DNA from: Mycobacterium conspicuum
GTDB lineage: Bacteria; Actinomycetota; Actinomycetes; Mycobacteriales; Mycobacteriaceae
Length of the DNA: 64,000 nt
Assembly (NCBI RefSeq): GCF_010730195.1
Contig: NZ_AP022613.1
Location: forward strand, 5,456,001-5,520,000
Direction: 5' to 3'
In this document: piece by piece, positions 34,568-42,526 of the stretch
Layout of the letters: each line of letters starts with the position of its first letter
Position numbering within the stretch: position 1 is the stretch's first letter
Notes under the pieces: model-generated
What the model was told of the DNA's origin: nothing
Databases searched by the model: none
The model's input: only the letters and a program-made list of their open reading frames with translations
Program-made: the position numbers and the translations under genes

Positions 34568-34615
34568 TTCATCACATTACGTATGAGGAAATCTGATGTC
34601 AAGAATTCATCACAT
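34561..34615. promoter_or_regulatory. hipBA promoter with direct and inverted repeats (candidate HipB operator)
   Basis: TTCATCACAT occurs at 34568-34577 and again at 34606-34615, 38 bases apart (close to whole helical turns). TTGACAT (34561-34567, over the hipB start) and ATGTCAA (34596-34602) form an inverted repeat. The minus-strand -10 box TAATGT (34574-34579) lies within the first direct repeat. Repeats are seen; operator function is inferred. Confidence 0.55.
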
Positions 34616-34708
34616 AGCGCTTCAACGGTGTCGATGTTTGATTTTCCCAACATCGAAAACGCGGGCAGTCAGCGCGATGTCGCCGAACCGCCGCGTGGGC
34701 CGCGTGGG

Positions 34709-35701
34709 TCAGAACAGCGCGAGCTGGTGATCGACCGTGGTGAGGTCGGTAAATTCCTCCATGCCGGTGCCGCCCACCACTCGTCGCACGCAGTCCATGA
34801 ACTGCACGTCGGAAACCACTGGTACCCCCAGTTGTCGGGCCAGGTAGCCCTTGCCCTGCTCGGGGGCGGGTTCGTTGCAGATCACCAGCGAGGTGTCGCG
34901 GTCGACGACGTCGGTGTAGGCGAGCCCGGCGTGCAGGATCCGCTCGACGAGTTCCTCGTGGGTGCGTCCCACCTCGGCGGCCAGGGCGACGCGCATGCCC
35001 TGGATTAGCGGCCGGCCCGCGACGTAGGGCCCGGGGTTGAGGTAGGGGCACGGCATTCGGGACGCGAGCACCTTCAACGGTCGCAGTTCATCATGGGTCA
35101 CCCGGCCGTTGGGCCAGCGGTGTCGCGTCACCGGATGCACCGGCAGCCAGACGTCACGTTCGCGTGCCCGCCGCAGCGCCGCTGACAGCACCCCGGTCAG
35201 CACCATGGCGTCGTCGAAGGCGTCGTGTGGACGTTGCTGGATCACACCCCAGTGCGCGGCGAGCGTCTCTAGCCGCAGGTTGTCGATGCCGAGGTCGAGC
35301 CGTCGGGCCAGTTCGACGGTGCACATGACGGTGTCGACGGGCAGCTCGGCGCCTGCGATCTCGGCCTCGGCGGCCAGGAACGCATAGTCGAACGCGACGT
35401 TGTGCGCTACCAGCGTGCGGCCCCGCAGCACCTCGACCACGTCACCGACAATGTCGCCGAATTCCGGCTGATCCTCCAGCATGGCGGCCGTCAGGCCGTG
35501 CACATGGGTTGGGCCCGGGTCCACCCCGGGATTGAGCAGGCTGACCACCGATTGCTCCACGCGGCCGGCAGCGTCGAGGCCAAGGGCGGCAATGCTGATA
35601 ATTCGGGCCTGACCTGGCCGAAAGCCCGAGGTCTCGACATCGACGACGGCCCATCCCCCAACCGGCTGGCTGGCCGGCCGACCCCAGGGAATCCGGTTCA
35701 T
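34709..35701 (-). CDS. DnaQ-family 3'-5' exonuclease with BRCT domain, Rv3711c ortholog
   Basis: The 330-residue protein has a DEDDh exonuclease fold: Exo I VVDVETSGF, Exo II around VAHNVAFDYAFL, Exo III RPHDAFDDAMVL with the His. Near the C-terminus is a BRCT domain (VALAAEVGRTHEELVERIL, LGVPVVSDVQFMDCV). Such proteins act as polymerase III epsilon-like proofreaders or in repair. ATG at 35701 is chosen by match to Rv3711c length (329 aa). The open frame continues for hundreds of codons upstream, antisense to murT; this is a shadow. Confidence 0.88.
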   Translation of the reverse strand: MNRIPWGRPASQPVGGWAVVDVETSGFRPGQARIISIAALGLDAAGRVEQSVVSLLNPGVDPGPTHVHGLTAAMLEDQPEFGDIVGDVVEVLRGRTLVAHNVAFDYAFLAAEAEIAGAELPVDTVMCTVELARRLDLGIDNLRLETLAAHWGVIQQRPHDAFDDAMVLTGVLSAALRRARERDVWLPVHPVTRHRWPNGRVTHDELRPLKVLASRMPCPYLNPGPYVAGRPLIQGMRVALAAEVGRTHEELVERILHAGLAYTDVVDRDTSLVICNEPAPEQGKGYLARQLGVPVVSDVQFMDCVRRVVGGTGMEEFTDLTTVDHQLALF

Positions 35702-35776
35702 GGCTTGAGAATGGCACGCCGGACCGACATTGCCTGGATCGCCGCGGGTCGTGTCGCGTCTCAATTCGACGCAGGC

Positions 35777-35938
35777 GACCCGCTGCGCCCGGCGCAAAGC
35801 GCCGCGCTTGCGATCGCCCTTGACCCGATGAGGACGACCCGCTGCGCCCGGCGCAAAGCGCCGCGCTTGCGATCGCCCTTGACCCGATGAGGACGACCCG
35901 CTGCGCCCGGCGCAAAGCGCCGCGCTTGCGATCGCCCT
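35777..35938 (+). repeat. 59-bp tandem repeat, about 2.7 copies, in the dnaQ-murT divergent region (MIRU-like)
   Basis: Units start at 35777, 35836 and 35895 and are identical over their shared length. Each holds the core GACCCGCTGCGCCCGGC, a GCAAA insert, GCCGCGCTTGCGATCG and then CCCTTGACCCGATGAGGAC; the third stops after CGCCCT. The core is shared with the egtB minisatellite and the copy at 40588. The array ends exactly where the candidate murT -10 box begins. Confidence 0.93.
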
Positions 35939-35944
35939 TAAACT
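35939..35944 (+). promoter_or_regulatory. murT: Candidate -10 box (TAAACT) of murT
   Basis: TAAACT is followed by 6 bases and the GTG at 35951, the leaderless spacing. Everything upstream, including any -35 region, is repeat DNA. Confidence 0.45.
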
Positions 35945-35950
35945 GCGCGG

Positions 35951-37192
35951 GTGGTAACCACCCGTGCGCGCCTGGCCCTCGCCGCCGGTTCCGGCGCGCG
36001 ATGGGCGTCGCGGGTCACCGGACGCGGGGCCGGCGCGATGATCGGCGGCCTGGTGGCGATGACGCTGGATCGCTCGATCCTTCGTCAGCTCGGCGCGGGC
36101 CGGCGAACCGTCGTCGTAACCGGGACCAACGGCAAATCCACCACCACCCGGATGACCGCGGCCGCGTTGGGCACGTTGGGACCGGTGGCCACCAACGCCG
36201 AAGGCGCCAATATGGATGCCGGCCTGGTAGCCGCGCTGGCCGCCAACCGGCAGGCCCCGCTGGCGGCGCTGGAAGTCGACGAGATGCATGTGCCGCACGT
36301 CTCGGACGCGGTCGAGCCGAGCGCCATCGTCCTGCTCAACCTCTCGCGCGACCAGCTGGACCGGGTCGGCGAGATCAACGTGATCGAACGCGCGCTGCGG
36401 GCCGGGCTTGCGGAGCACCCCAAGGCGGTGGTGATCGCCAACTGCGACGACGTCCTGATGACCTCGGCCGCCTACGACAGCCCGAACGTGGTGTGGGTGG
36501 CCGCGGGCGGTTCGTGGGCCAACGACTCGGTCAGCTGCCCCCGCAGCGGCGAAGTCATCGTCCGCGAGCAGGGCCACTGGTATTCGACCGGCGCCGACTT
36601 CAAGCGGCCCAGTCCGCACTGGTGGTTCGACGACGACACCCTCTACGGTCCCGACGGGCTGGCGTTGCCGATGCGGCTGGCGCTGCCCGGCTCGGTGAAC
36701 CGCGGCAACGCCGCGCAGGCCGTGGCCGCCGCCGTCGCGCTGGGCGCCGACCCGGCGGCGGCGGTGGCGGCGGTCGCAGGGGTCGACGAGGTCGCCGGGC
36801 GCTACCGGACCGTGCGCATCGGCGCACACGAGGTGCGGATGCTGCTGGCCAAAAATCCGGCCGGCTGGCAGGAGGCGCTGTCGATGGTCGACAAGCACGC
36901 GGCCGGGGTAGTCATCTCGGTCAACGGGCAGATCCCCGACGGCGAGGACCTGTCCTGGCTGTGGGACGTGCGCTTCGAGCACTTCGAGACAACGGCCTTC
37001 AAAAGGCCGATAGTCGCCGCCGGCGAACGCGGCACCGACCTGGCGGTGCGTCTGGGGTATGCCGGCGTCGAGCACACGCTGGTGCACGACACGGTGGCGG
37101 CCATCGCGTCCTGCCCACCCGGCCGGGTCGAGGTCGTCGCCAACTACACCGCGTTCCTTCAGCTGCAGCGCAGGTTGGCCCGTCATGGCTGA
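35951..37192 (+). CDS. murT: Lipid II isoglutaminyl synthase, Mur-ligase subunit MurT
   Basis: With GatD it amidates the D-Glu of the peptidoglycan stem peptide to D-isoglutamine. The 413-residue protein has the Mur-ligase P-loop VVVTGTNGKSTTTRM, the EVDEMHVPHVSD metal region and a C-terminal DUF1727 domain. The insert which in Firmicutes MurT holds a Cys4 zinc ribbon has a single Cys here (SVSCPRSGEVIVREQGHWYS), so zinc is not likely to bind. GTG start is supported by the TAAACT box. Overlaps gatD by 8 bases. Confidence 0.93.
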   Translation: MVTTRARLALAAGSGARWASRVTGRGAGAMIGGLVAMTLDRSILRQLGAGRRTVVVTGTNGKSTTTRMTAAALGTLGPVATNAEGANMDAGLVAALAANRQAPLAALEVDEMHVPHVSDAVEPSAIVLLNLSRDQLDRVGEINVIERALRAGLAEHPKAVVIANCDDVLMTSAAYDSPNVVWVAAGGSWANDSVSCPRSGEVIVREQGHWYSTGADFKRPSPHWWFDDDTLYGPDGLALPMRLALPGSVNRGNAAQAVAAAVALGADPAAAVAAVAGVDEVAGRYRTVRIGAHEVRMLLAKNPAGWQEALSMVDKHAAGVVISVNGQIPDGEDLSWLWDVRFEHFETTAFKRPIVAAGERGTDLAVRLGYAGVEHTLVHDTVAAIASCPPGRVEVVANYTAFLQLQRRLARHG

Positions 37193-37892
37193 TTCGGTCG
37201 TCCGCATCGGACTGGTGCTGCCCGACGTGATGGGCACCTACGGCGACGGCGGCAACGCCGTGGTGCTGCGCCAACGGCTGCTGCTGCGCGGCATCGCCGC
37301 GGAGGTTGTCGAGATCACGCTCGCCGATCCCGTTCCGGAGTCGTTGGACCTCTACACGCTGGGCGGCGCGGAAGACTACGCGCAGCGACTGGCCACCAGG
37401 CACCTGATCAAATACCCCGGACTGCAGCGCGCGGCGGAGCGCGGTGCGCCGGTGCTCGCGGTCTGCGCGGCCGTCCAGGTGCTGGGGCACTGGTATGAGA
37501 CGTCGGCGGGTGAGCGGGTCGACGGCGTGGGCCTGCTGGATGCGACCACGTCGCCGCAGGACGCGCGCACGATCGGCGAGCTGGTCGGCAAGCCGTTGGT
37601 GGCCGGGTTGAGCCAACGTCTCACCGGTTTCGAGAACCACCGCGGGGGCACCGTGCTCGGCCCCGCGGCGGCGCCGCTGAGCGCCGTGGTCAAAGGCGCG
37701 GGCAACCGGCGCGGTGACGGTTTCGACGGCGCCGTTCAGGGCAGCGTGTTCGCGACCTATATGCACGGACCGTGTCTGGCCCGCAACCCGGAGCTCGCCG
37801 ATCTGCTGCTCGGCAGGGTGGTGGGCAAGCTGGCGCCGTTGCAGTTGCCCGAGGTGGACCTGCTGCGCCGCGAGCGGCTCACGGCGCGGTGA
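37185..37892 (+). CDS. gatD: Lipid II isoglutaminyl synthase, glutaminase subunit GatD
   Basis: A class I glutamine amidotransferase that supplies ammonia to MurT. In this 235-residue protein the nucleophile Cys lies in VLAVCAAVQVLGHWYE and the His in ATYMHGPCLARNPELAD; LPDVMGTYGDGGNAVVL marks the CobB/CobQ-like start. ATG at 37185 lies inside the murT 3' end, so the subunits are translationally coupled. Ortholog of Rv3713. Confidence 0.93.
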   Translation: MADSVVRIGLVLPDVMGTYGDGGNAVVLRQRLLLRGIAAEVVEITLADPVPESLDLYTLGGAEDYAQRLATRHLIKYPGLQRAAERGAPVLAVCAAVQVLGHWYETSAGERVDGVGLLDATTSPQDARTIGELVGKPLVAGLSQRLTGFENHRGGTVLGPAAAPLSAVVKGAGNRRGDGFDGAVQGSVFATYMHGPCLARNPELADLLLGRVVGKLAPLQLPEVDLLRRERLTAR

Positions 37893-37968
37893 GGCGCAGT
37901 CGCGTCATCGGCGAGAGTGTTTTCAATCCCGCAACGCGCGCACGCCGGCACGAGAGAATGGGCCCCTC

Positions 37969-38601
37969 ATGACAAACGCGTCGGTATCGATCAGCGGACT
38001 CGCGGTTGTGTTCAGCGTTGCCGCGATCGGATTCGCCGGTGCGGCCCAAGCCGCTCCCGCCCCACACGCCACCGCCGAAGGGATGCACGGCGACCCGGCC
38101 GCGGCCGCGCCGTTTTGGCGCTACCAGCGACAGGATTACGACTGCGGTGAAATGGCCGCGGCCGACGTGGTCGGTGAGATCACCGGCCGCCAGCCCACCG
38201 AGGACGAGGTCACGGCCGTGGCGGAAACCGTGCTGAGCGTGAACCACTCCGGACCGATTTACAAGCCCGGCAGCAGAACGAGCAACAGCGACCTGCAGCC
38301 GCTGCTGGCGCACTACGGAATTCCGGCCTCCTCGCTCCACACCAACACTGACGCGCTCATCGAGGATCTGGACCACGGCCGCAAGATCATCGCCGGCGTC
38401 AACGACAAAATCATCTGGAACAAGCGCGGTGACCGCAGCGTGGAGAACCACTTCGTGGTGGTCACCGGCATCGACACCAGGGCCGGGATGGTGCACCTCA
38501 ACGACACCGGTTCCTCGGTCGGCCGCGACGAGCAGGTGTCCGTCGCCACCTTCGAACAGGCCTGGGCGACCAGCAACAACTTCGCCGTCGTCACCGGCTA
38601 G
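37969..38601 (+). CDS. Secreted C39-like papain-fold cysteine peptidase
   Basis: A 210-residue protein with a signal peptide (VVFSVAAIGFAGAAQAAPA) and a C39-type domain. Candidate catalytic residues are C59 in YDCGEMAAADV, H161 in ENHFVVVTGID and the following VHLNDTG. The fold is that of bacteriocin-leader peptidases, but there is no ABC transporter part and the signal peptide puts it outside the membrane. It occupies the place of Rv3714c in M. tuberculosis, which is absent, so it is probably lineage-specific. Substrate unknown. Confidence 0.75.
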   Translation: MTNASVSISGLAVVFSVAAIGFAGAAQAAPAPHATAEGMHGDPAAAAPFWRYQRQDYDCGEMAAADVVGEITGRQPTEDEVTAVAETVLSVNHSGPIYKPGSRTSNSDLQPLLAHYGIPASSLHTNTDALIEDLDHGRKIIAGVNDKIIWNKRGDRSVENHFVVVTGIDTRAGMVHLNDTGSSVGRDEQVSVATFEQAWATSNNFAVVTG

Positions 38602-38606
38602 ATCGT

Positions 38607-38666
38607 CGCGAGCGTGACCGGGCCGCGAAAATCCGGGCGGGAAATCGCAGCCACGTCACGCTCGCG
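38607..38666. terminator. Hairpin between the convergent C39-like and recR genes
   Basis: Perfect 12-base inverted repeat CGCGAGCGTGAC (38607-38618) and GTCACGCTCGCG (38655-38666) without a U-tract, placed between two convergent gene ends. The arm begins CGCGAGCG like that of the hairpin at 9921. Confidence 0.6.
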
Positions 38667-38687
38667 CAAGAACAGATCGGAGTCGCG

Positions 38688-39299
38688 TCAGACCATGGCG
38701 CGGCGGCCGCTGAGCGCGCGGCCCAACGTCAACTCGTCGGCGAACTCCAAGTCCCCGCCCATCGGCAGCCCGGACGCGATCCGCGTGACTGTCAGTCCCG
38801 GGATGTCGCGCAGCATCCGGACCAGGTAGGTGGCCGTCGCCTCGCCCTCGGTGTTGGGGTCGGTGGCGATGATCACCTCGGTGATGTCGACGTCGTCGAC
38901 GCGCTCACCGATGCGGCTGAGCAGCTCGCGGATCCGCAGTTGGTCGGGACCGACGCCGGACAGCGGATCCAGCGCCCCACCCAGCACGTGATAGCGGCCG
39001 CGGAATTCGCGGGTGCGCTCGACGGCCTGGACGTCTTTCGGCTCCTCGACGACGCAGACCTGCGAACCATCGCGGCGGGGGTCGGCGCAGATCCGGCAGC
39101 GCTCCTCGTCGGAGACGTTGCCGCACACCGCGCAGAACCGCACGCCGTCGCGGACCTTGGCCAACACGGCGGTGAGCCGGTCGATGTCCGGCGGTTCGAC
39201 TGACAGCAGATGGAACGCGATACGCTGCGCGCTCTTGGGTCCGATACCGGGCAGCTTGCCAAGCTCGTCGATCAGATCCTGGACAGGTCCCTCAAACAT
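38688..39299 (-). CDS. recR: Recombination mediator RecR
   Basis: Works with RecF/RecO to load RecA at gaps. The 203-residue protein has the helix-hairpin-helix LIDELGKLPGIGPKSAQRIAF (trimmed: GKLPGIGPKSAQRIAF), a Cys4 zinc finger (FCAVCGNVSDEERCRICAD) and a Toprim domain (VCVVEEPKDVQAVER, IIATDPNTEGEATA). Lies 9 bases after ebfC on the same strand, the usual ebfC-recR pairing. Confidence 0.96.
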   Translation of the reverse strand: MFEGPVQDLIDELGKLPGIGPKSAQRIAFHLLSVEPPDIDRLTAVLAKVRDGVRFCAVCGNVSDEERCRICADPRRDGSQVCVVEEPKDVQAVERTREFRGRYHVLGGALDPLSGVGPDQLRIRELLSRIGERVDDVDITEVIIATDPNTEGEATATYLVRMLRDIPGLTVTRIASGLPMGGDLEFADELTLGRALSGRRAMV

Positions 39300-39308
39300 C
39301 GGTGGAAG

Positions 39309-39683
39309 TCAGAACCCCGGCGTCGCAGGCGGGGCCTGGGGGGGCTGGGGCGGCTGCGGGGCCTGGGGCGGCTGCGGCGGCGTTAGCGCACCGGTGAGTG
39401 CCCCCAGCCGTTCCTGCGCCATCTTGGTGACCTGTTGAGAGGCGTGGGCCATCGCACCGACGATCAAGTCTTGCAAGGTCTCGACGTCGTCGGGGTTGGC
39501 GACCTTGGGGTCGATGGTCACGCCGATCACTTCCCCGCTGCCCTTGACGACGACCTTGACCAGGCCGCCGCCGGCTTCACCGTGTATCTCGGCATTCGCG
39601 AGTTGCTGCTGGGTCTCCAGTAGCTTCTGCTGCATCTGCTGTGCCTGCGCCAGCAGTGCCGACATATCGCCTCCGGGTTGCAT
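39309..39683 (-). CDS. YbaB/EbfC-family nucleoid-associated protein, Rv3716c ortholog
   Basis: A 124-residue DNA-binding protein with a long N-terminal coiled-coil helix (LLAQAQQMQQKLLETQQQLA), the central sheet GLVKVVVKGSGEVIGVTID and a Pro/Gln-rich tail (PPQPPQAPQPPQPPQ) typical of mycobacterial members. ATG at 39683 (MQPGGDMSALL) is as in the M. tuberculosis protein; the ATG six codons later is possible. Operon with recR. Confidence 0.92.
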   Translation of the reverse strand: MQPGGDMSALLAQAQQMQQKLLETQQQLANAEIHGEAGGGLVKVVVKGSGEVIGVTIDPKVANPDDVETLQDLIVGAMAHASQQVTKMAQERLGALTGALTPPQPPQAPQPPQPPQAPPATPGF

Positions 39684-39769
39684 GACAGTCCCCTCGCGTT
39701 TCGATACCGAGTTCATCTCGCCTGTGGATATCGGGCGATTCGAGACACCCAGCGTAGACCGCGTCACGT

Positions 39770-39775
39770 TACCTT
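39770..39775 (+). promoter_or_regulatory. Candidate -10 box (TACCTT) of the amidase gene
   Basis: TACCTT is followed by 6 bases and the GTG at 39782, the leaderless spacing. Confidence 0.4.
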
Positions 39776-39781
39776 GGCGCA

Positions 39782-40564
39782 GTGAGCTCACGAGTCAGCC
39801 TTCGTGTCGGGGTGGGTGTCGGGATCAGGATGGTCGTTGGCCTGCTCGTCGCGGCCACCACAGCAACCATCCCAGCCACCGCGCCCGCCTGGGCGGCCCC
39901 CTCCAACATCGCCGGCATGGTCGTGTTCATCGACCCCGGCCACAACGGGGCCAACGACGCGTCCATCGGCCGGCAGGTGCCCACCGGTCGCGGCGGCACC
40001 AAGGACTGCCAGGCCAGCGGGACGTCGACCAACGACGGGTATCCCGAGCACACGTTCACCTGGGACACCGCGCTGCGGGTCCGCGCCGAGCTGAACGCTC
40101 TGGGGGTGCGGACCGCCCTGTCGCGCGGCAACGACAACGCGCTGGGGCCGTGTGTCGACGAGCGCGCCAACATGGCCAATGCGTTGCGCCCCAACGCGAT
40201 CCTGAGCATCCACGCCGACGGCGGGCCCGCAACGGGGCGAGGGTTCCACGTCAACTACTCCGCCCCGCCGCTCAACGCCGCGCAGGCGGGACCGTCCGTC
40301 CAGTACGCCCGGATCATGCGTGACCAGATGCAGGCGTCGGGCATCCCGCCGGCGACCTACATCGGCCAGGGCGGCCTGTACGGCCGCGCGGACCTGGCCG
40401 GCCTGAACCTGGCGCAGTATCCCGCGATCCTGGTCGAGTGCGGCAACATGAAGAATCCGGTGGATTCGGCGTTGATGGAGTCGCCCGACGGGAGGCAGAA
40501 ATACGCCGACGCGATGGTGCGCGGCGTTGCGGGCTTCCTGGCCAGCCAGGGCCAGGCGCGCTAG
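39782..40564 (+). CDS. ami1: N-acetylmuramoyl-L-alanine amidase Ami1 (Rv3717 ortholog)
   Basis: Zinc amidase that cleaves the MurNAc-L-Ala bond of peptidoglycan in the periplasm. The 260-residue protein has a signal peptide (to APAWA), then an Amidase_3 domain: zinc His in VVFIDPGHNG, Glu in YPEHTFTWD, His in ILSIHADGG and the catalytic Glu in ILVECGNMKN. GTG at 39782 supported by the -10 spacing. Divergent from ebfC with 98 bases between. Confidence 0.93.
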   Translation: MSSRVSLRVGVGVGIRMVVGLLVAATTATIPATAPAWAAPSNIAGMVVFIDPGHNGANDASIGRQVPTGRGGTKDCQASGTSTNDGYPEHTFTWDTALRVRAELNALGVRTALSRGNDNALGPCVDERANMANALRPNAILSIHADGGPATGRGFHVNYSAPPLNAAQAGPSVQYARIMRDQMQASGIPPATYIGQGGLYGRADLAGLNLAQYPAILVECGNMKNPVDSALMESPDGRQKYADAMVRGVAGFLASQGQAR

Positions 40565-40587
40565 AGCAGGGCTAGCCCAATGGTCGC

Positions 40588-40626
40588 GACCCGCTGCGCC
40601 CGGCTTCGCCGCGCTTGCGATCGCTC
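40588..40626 (+). repeat. Single copy of the MIRU-like repeat core
   Basis: GACCCGCTGCGCCCGGC then TTC and GCCGCGCTTGCGATCG, ending directly before the stop codon of the SRPBCC gene. It lies between the convergent ami1 and SRPBCC genes. Same core as the arrays at 20751 and 35777. Confidence 0.85.
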
Positions 40627-41064
40627 CTATTTTTCCAATTCCCGCTTGAGGTTGGCCAGCACCTCGCCCTGGATCTTCTTCAGCCCCAGCGGCGCAAAGG
40701 TCTTCTCGAAGAAGCCTCCGATGCCGCCCGCGCCGTCCCACGAGGTCTTCACGGTGACGCTGGAGCCGGGCCCGGCCGGGGCCACCGTCCAGTTGGTCAC
40801 CATGGACGAGTTCGCGTCCTTCTCGATGACGGTGTGCCCGGCGACGTCGACGTTGACCTGCACGTCGCGCACGCGTGATTTCGTCGCCTGCAGCTTCCAC
40901 TTGGCGACCGTGCCCGCCCCCTGCCCGCCCTGCAGCACTTCGTATTCGCTGTACTGCGGCGACAGAATTTTCGGCCGGACCGTCTGGTAGTCGGCCACTG
41001 CGGCGAGCGTGGCCGCGGGCTCGACGTTGACCAATATCGTGCTGGCCGCGCTGACCTGTCCCAT
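40627..41064 (-). CDS. SRPBCC (START-like) family protein, Rv3718c ortholog
   Basis: A 145-residue protein of the polyketide-cyclase/START-like helix-grip fold: an N-terminal strand STILVNVEPAATLAAVADY and a C-terminal long helix FFEKTFAPLGLKKIQGEVLA that closes a hydrophobic cavity. GGAGGAG precedes the ATG at 41064 at ribosome-site distance, which decides this start over a TTG nine bases upstream. It probably binds a small hydrophobic molecule; the ligand is unknown. Confidence 0.85.
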   Translation of the reverse strand: MGQVSAASTILVNVEPAATLAAVADYQTVRPKILSPQYSEYEVLQGGQGAGTVAKWKLQATKSRVRDVQVNVDVAGHTVIEKDANSSMVTNWTVAPAGPGSSVTVKTSWDGAGGIGGFFEKTFAPLGLKKIQGEVLANLKRELEK

Positions 41065-41136
41065 CAGGCGCAACTCCTCCGTCGTTGATGTGCGGTGTCA
41101 CCCCTTGCCTTAGGTGCAGGGGGCGCTATCCGGGAC

Positions 41137-41142
41137 TAGGGT
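41137..41142 (+). promoter_or_regulatory. Candidate -10 box (TAGGGT) of the flavin oxidase gene
   Basis: TAGGGT is followed by 7 bases and the GTG at 41150, the leaderless spacing. Confidence 0.4.
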
Positions 41143-41149
41143 ATATCTG

Positions 41150-42526
41150 GTGCCTGTCCAAGCTTCTGCACTGGCCACACACACGGCGGGCGTCGAACGG
41201 TTGATGGCGAGTTATCGATCCATCCCCGCGACGGCATCCGTCCGACTTGCCAAACCCACCTCAAACCTGTTCCGCGCCCGCACCAAACGCACTGCGCGCG
41301 GCCTGGACACGTCGGGTTTGAGGAATGTCATCGGCGTCGACCCAGAGGCCCGCACCGCCGACGTGGCCGGCATGTGCACCTACGCAGACCTGGTGGCCGC
41401 GACTCTGCCGTATGGCCTTACGCCACTGGTGGTTCCGCAGTTGAAGACCATCACCCTCGGCGGCGCGGTCACCGGTCTGGGGATCGAATCGGCGTCGTTT
41501 CGCAACGGTCTGCCGCACGAGTCGGTGCTGGAGATGGATATCCTCACCGGCGCTGGGGAATTGATCACCGCGACCGCCGACCAGCACGCCGATCTGTTCC
41601 GCGCCTTCCCCAATTCGTATGGAACGCTGGGGTATTCAACCAGACTGCGGATCGAACTGGAGCCCGTCGCGCCCTTTGTCGCGTTGCGGCACATCCGGTT
41701 CCACTCGCTGACGGAACTGACCGCTGCGATGGAACGGATCATCGACACCGGCGGAAGCGACGGCACCCCAGTGGATTACCTCGACGGTGTGGTGTTCAGC
41801 GCCGACGAGAGCTACTTGTGCGTCGGCACGCGGACCACCACCCCGGGCCCGGTCAGCGACTACACCGGGCAGCGCATCTACTACCGGTCGATTCAGCATG
41901 ATGCCGGTATCACGGACGACCGGCTGACCATCCATGACTACCTCTGGCGCTGGGACACCGACTGGTTCTGGTGCTCACGCGCGTTCGGCGCGCAGAATCC
42001 GCGCCTGCGCCGCTGGTGGCCGCGTCGCTTCCGGCGCAGCAGCTTTTACTGGAAACTCATCGCCGCAGACCAGCGCTTCGGCATCGCCGACCGGATCGAA
42101 CGACGCAACGGCCGGCCGCCACGCGAACGGGTGGTGCAGGACATCGAGGTGCCGGTGGAACGAGCCGTCGAGTTCTTGGAGTGGTTCTTGGACAACGTGC
42201 CCATCGAGCCAATCTGGCTGTGCCCGTTGAGACTTCGCGATCGTGAGGGTTGGCCCCTGTATCCGATCCGCCCGGACCGCACATACGTCAACATCGGGTT
42301 CTGGTCCTCGGTGCCGGCCGGGGACAGCGAGGGGGCGACCAACCGGCGCATCGAAGCGAAGGTGAGTTCGCTCGACGGGCACAAGTCGTTGTACTCCGAC
42401 TCCTACTACACCCGCGACGAGTTTGACCAGCTCTACGGCGGGGAGACCTACAACACGGTAAAGAAAACCTACGATCCGGATTCACGTCTTCTTGACCTTT
42501 ACGCAAAGGCGGTGCAACGGCGATGA
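41150..42526 (+). CDS. FAD-binding oxidoreductase (Diminuto/TmsA-like), Rv3719 ortholog
   Basis: A 458-residue PCMH/BBE-type flavoprotein. The FAD-binding stretch includes VIGVDPEARTADVAGMCTY and LKTITLGGAVTGLGIESASF; an aromatic-rich C-terminal half (YVNIGFWSSVP) follows. It resembles the DWARF1/Diminuto reductase group that reduces C=C bonds in sterols or methylene-fatty acids. The GTG at 41150 (VPVQASALATHT) is chosen over the GTG at 41114 because of the TAGGGT box and the expected N-terminus. ATGA overlap with the methyltransferase that follows. Confidence 0.85.
   Translation: MPVQASALATHTAGVERLMASYRSIPATASVRLAKPTSNLFRARTKRTARGLDTSGLRNVIGVDPEARTADVAGMCTYADLVAATLPYGLTPLVVPQLKTITLGGAVTGLGIESASFRNGLPHESVLEMDILTGAGELITATADQHADLFRAFPNSYGTLGYSTRLRIELEPVAPFVALRHIRFHSLTELTAAMERIIDTGGSDGTPVDYLDGVVFSADESYLCVGTRTTTPGPVSDYTGQRIYYRSIQHDAGITDDRLTIHDYLWRWDTDWFWCSRAFGAQNPRLRRWWPRRFRRSSFYWKLIAADQRFGIADRIERRNGRPPRERVVQDIEVPVERAVEFLEWFLDNVPIEPIWLCPLRLRDREGWPLYPIRPDRTYVNIGFWSSVPAGDSEGATNRRIEAKVSSLDGHKSLYSDSYYTRDEFDQLYGGETYNTVKKTYDPDSRLLDLYAKAVQRR

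Noticed and set aside
34709..37237. 842-codon minus-strand open frame
   Set aside because: Only the last 330 codons are the DnaQ-like gene. The rest passes through the repeat array and antisense to murT and has low-complexity Arg/Gly composition.
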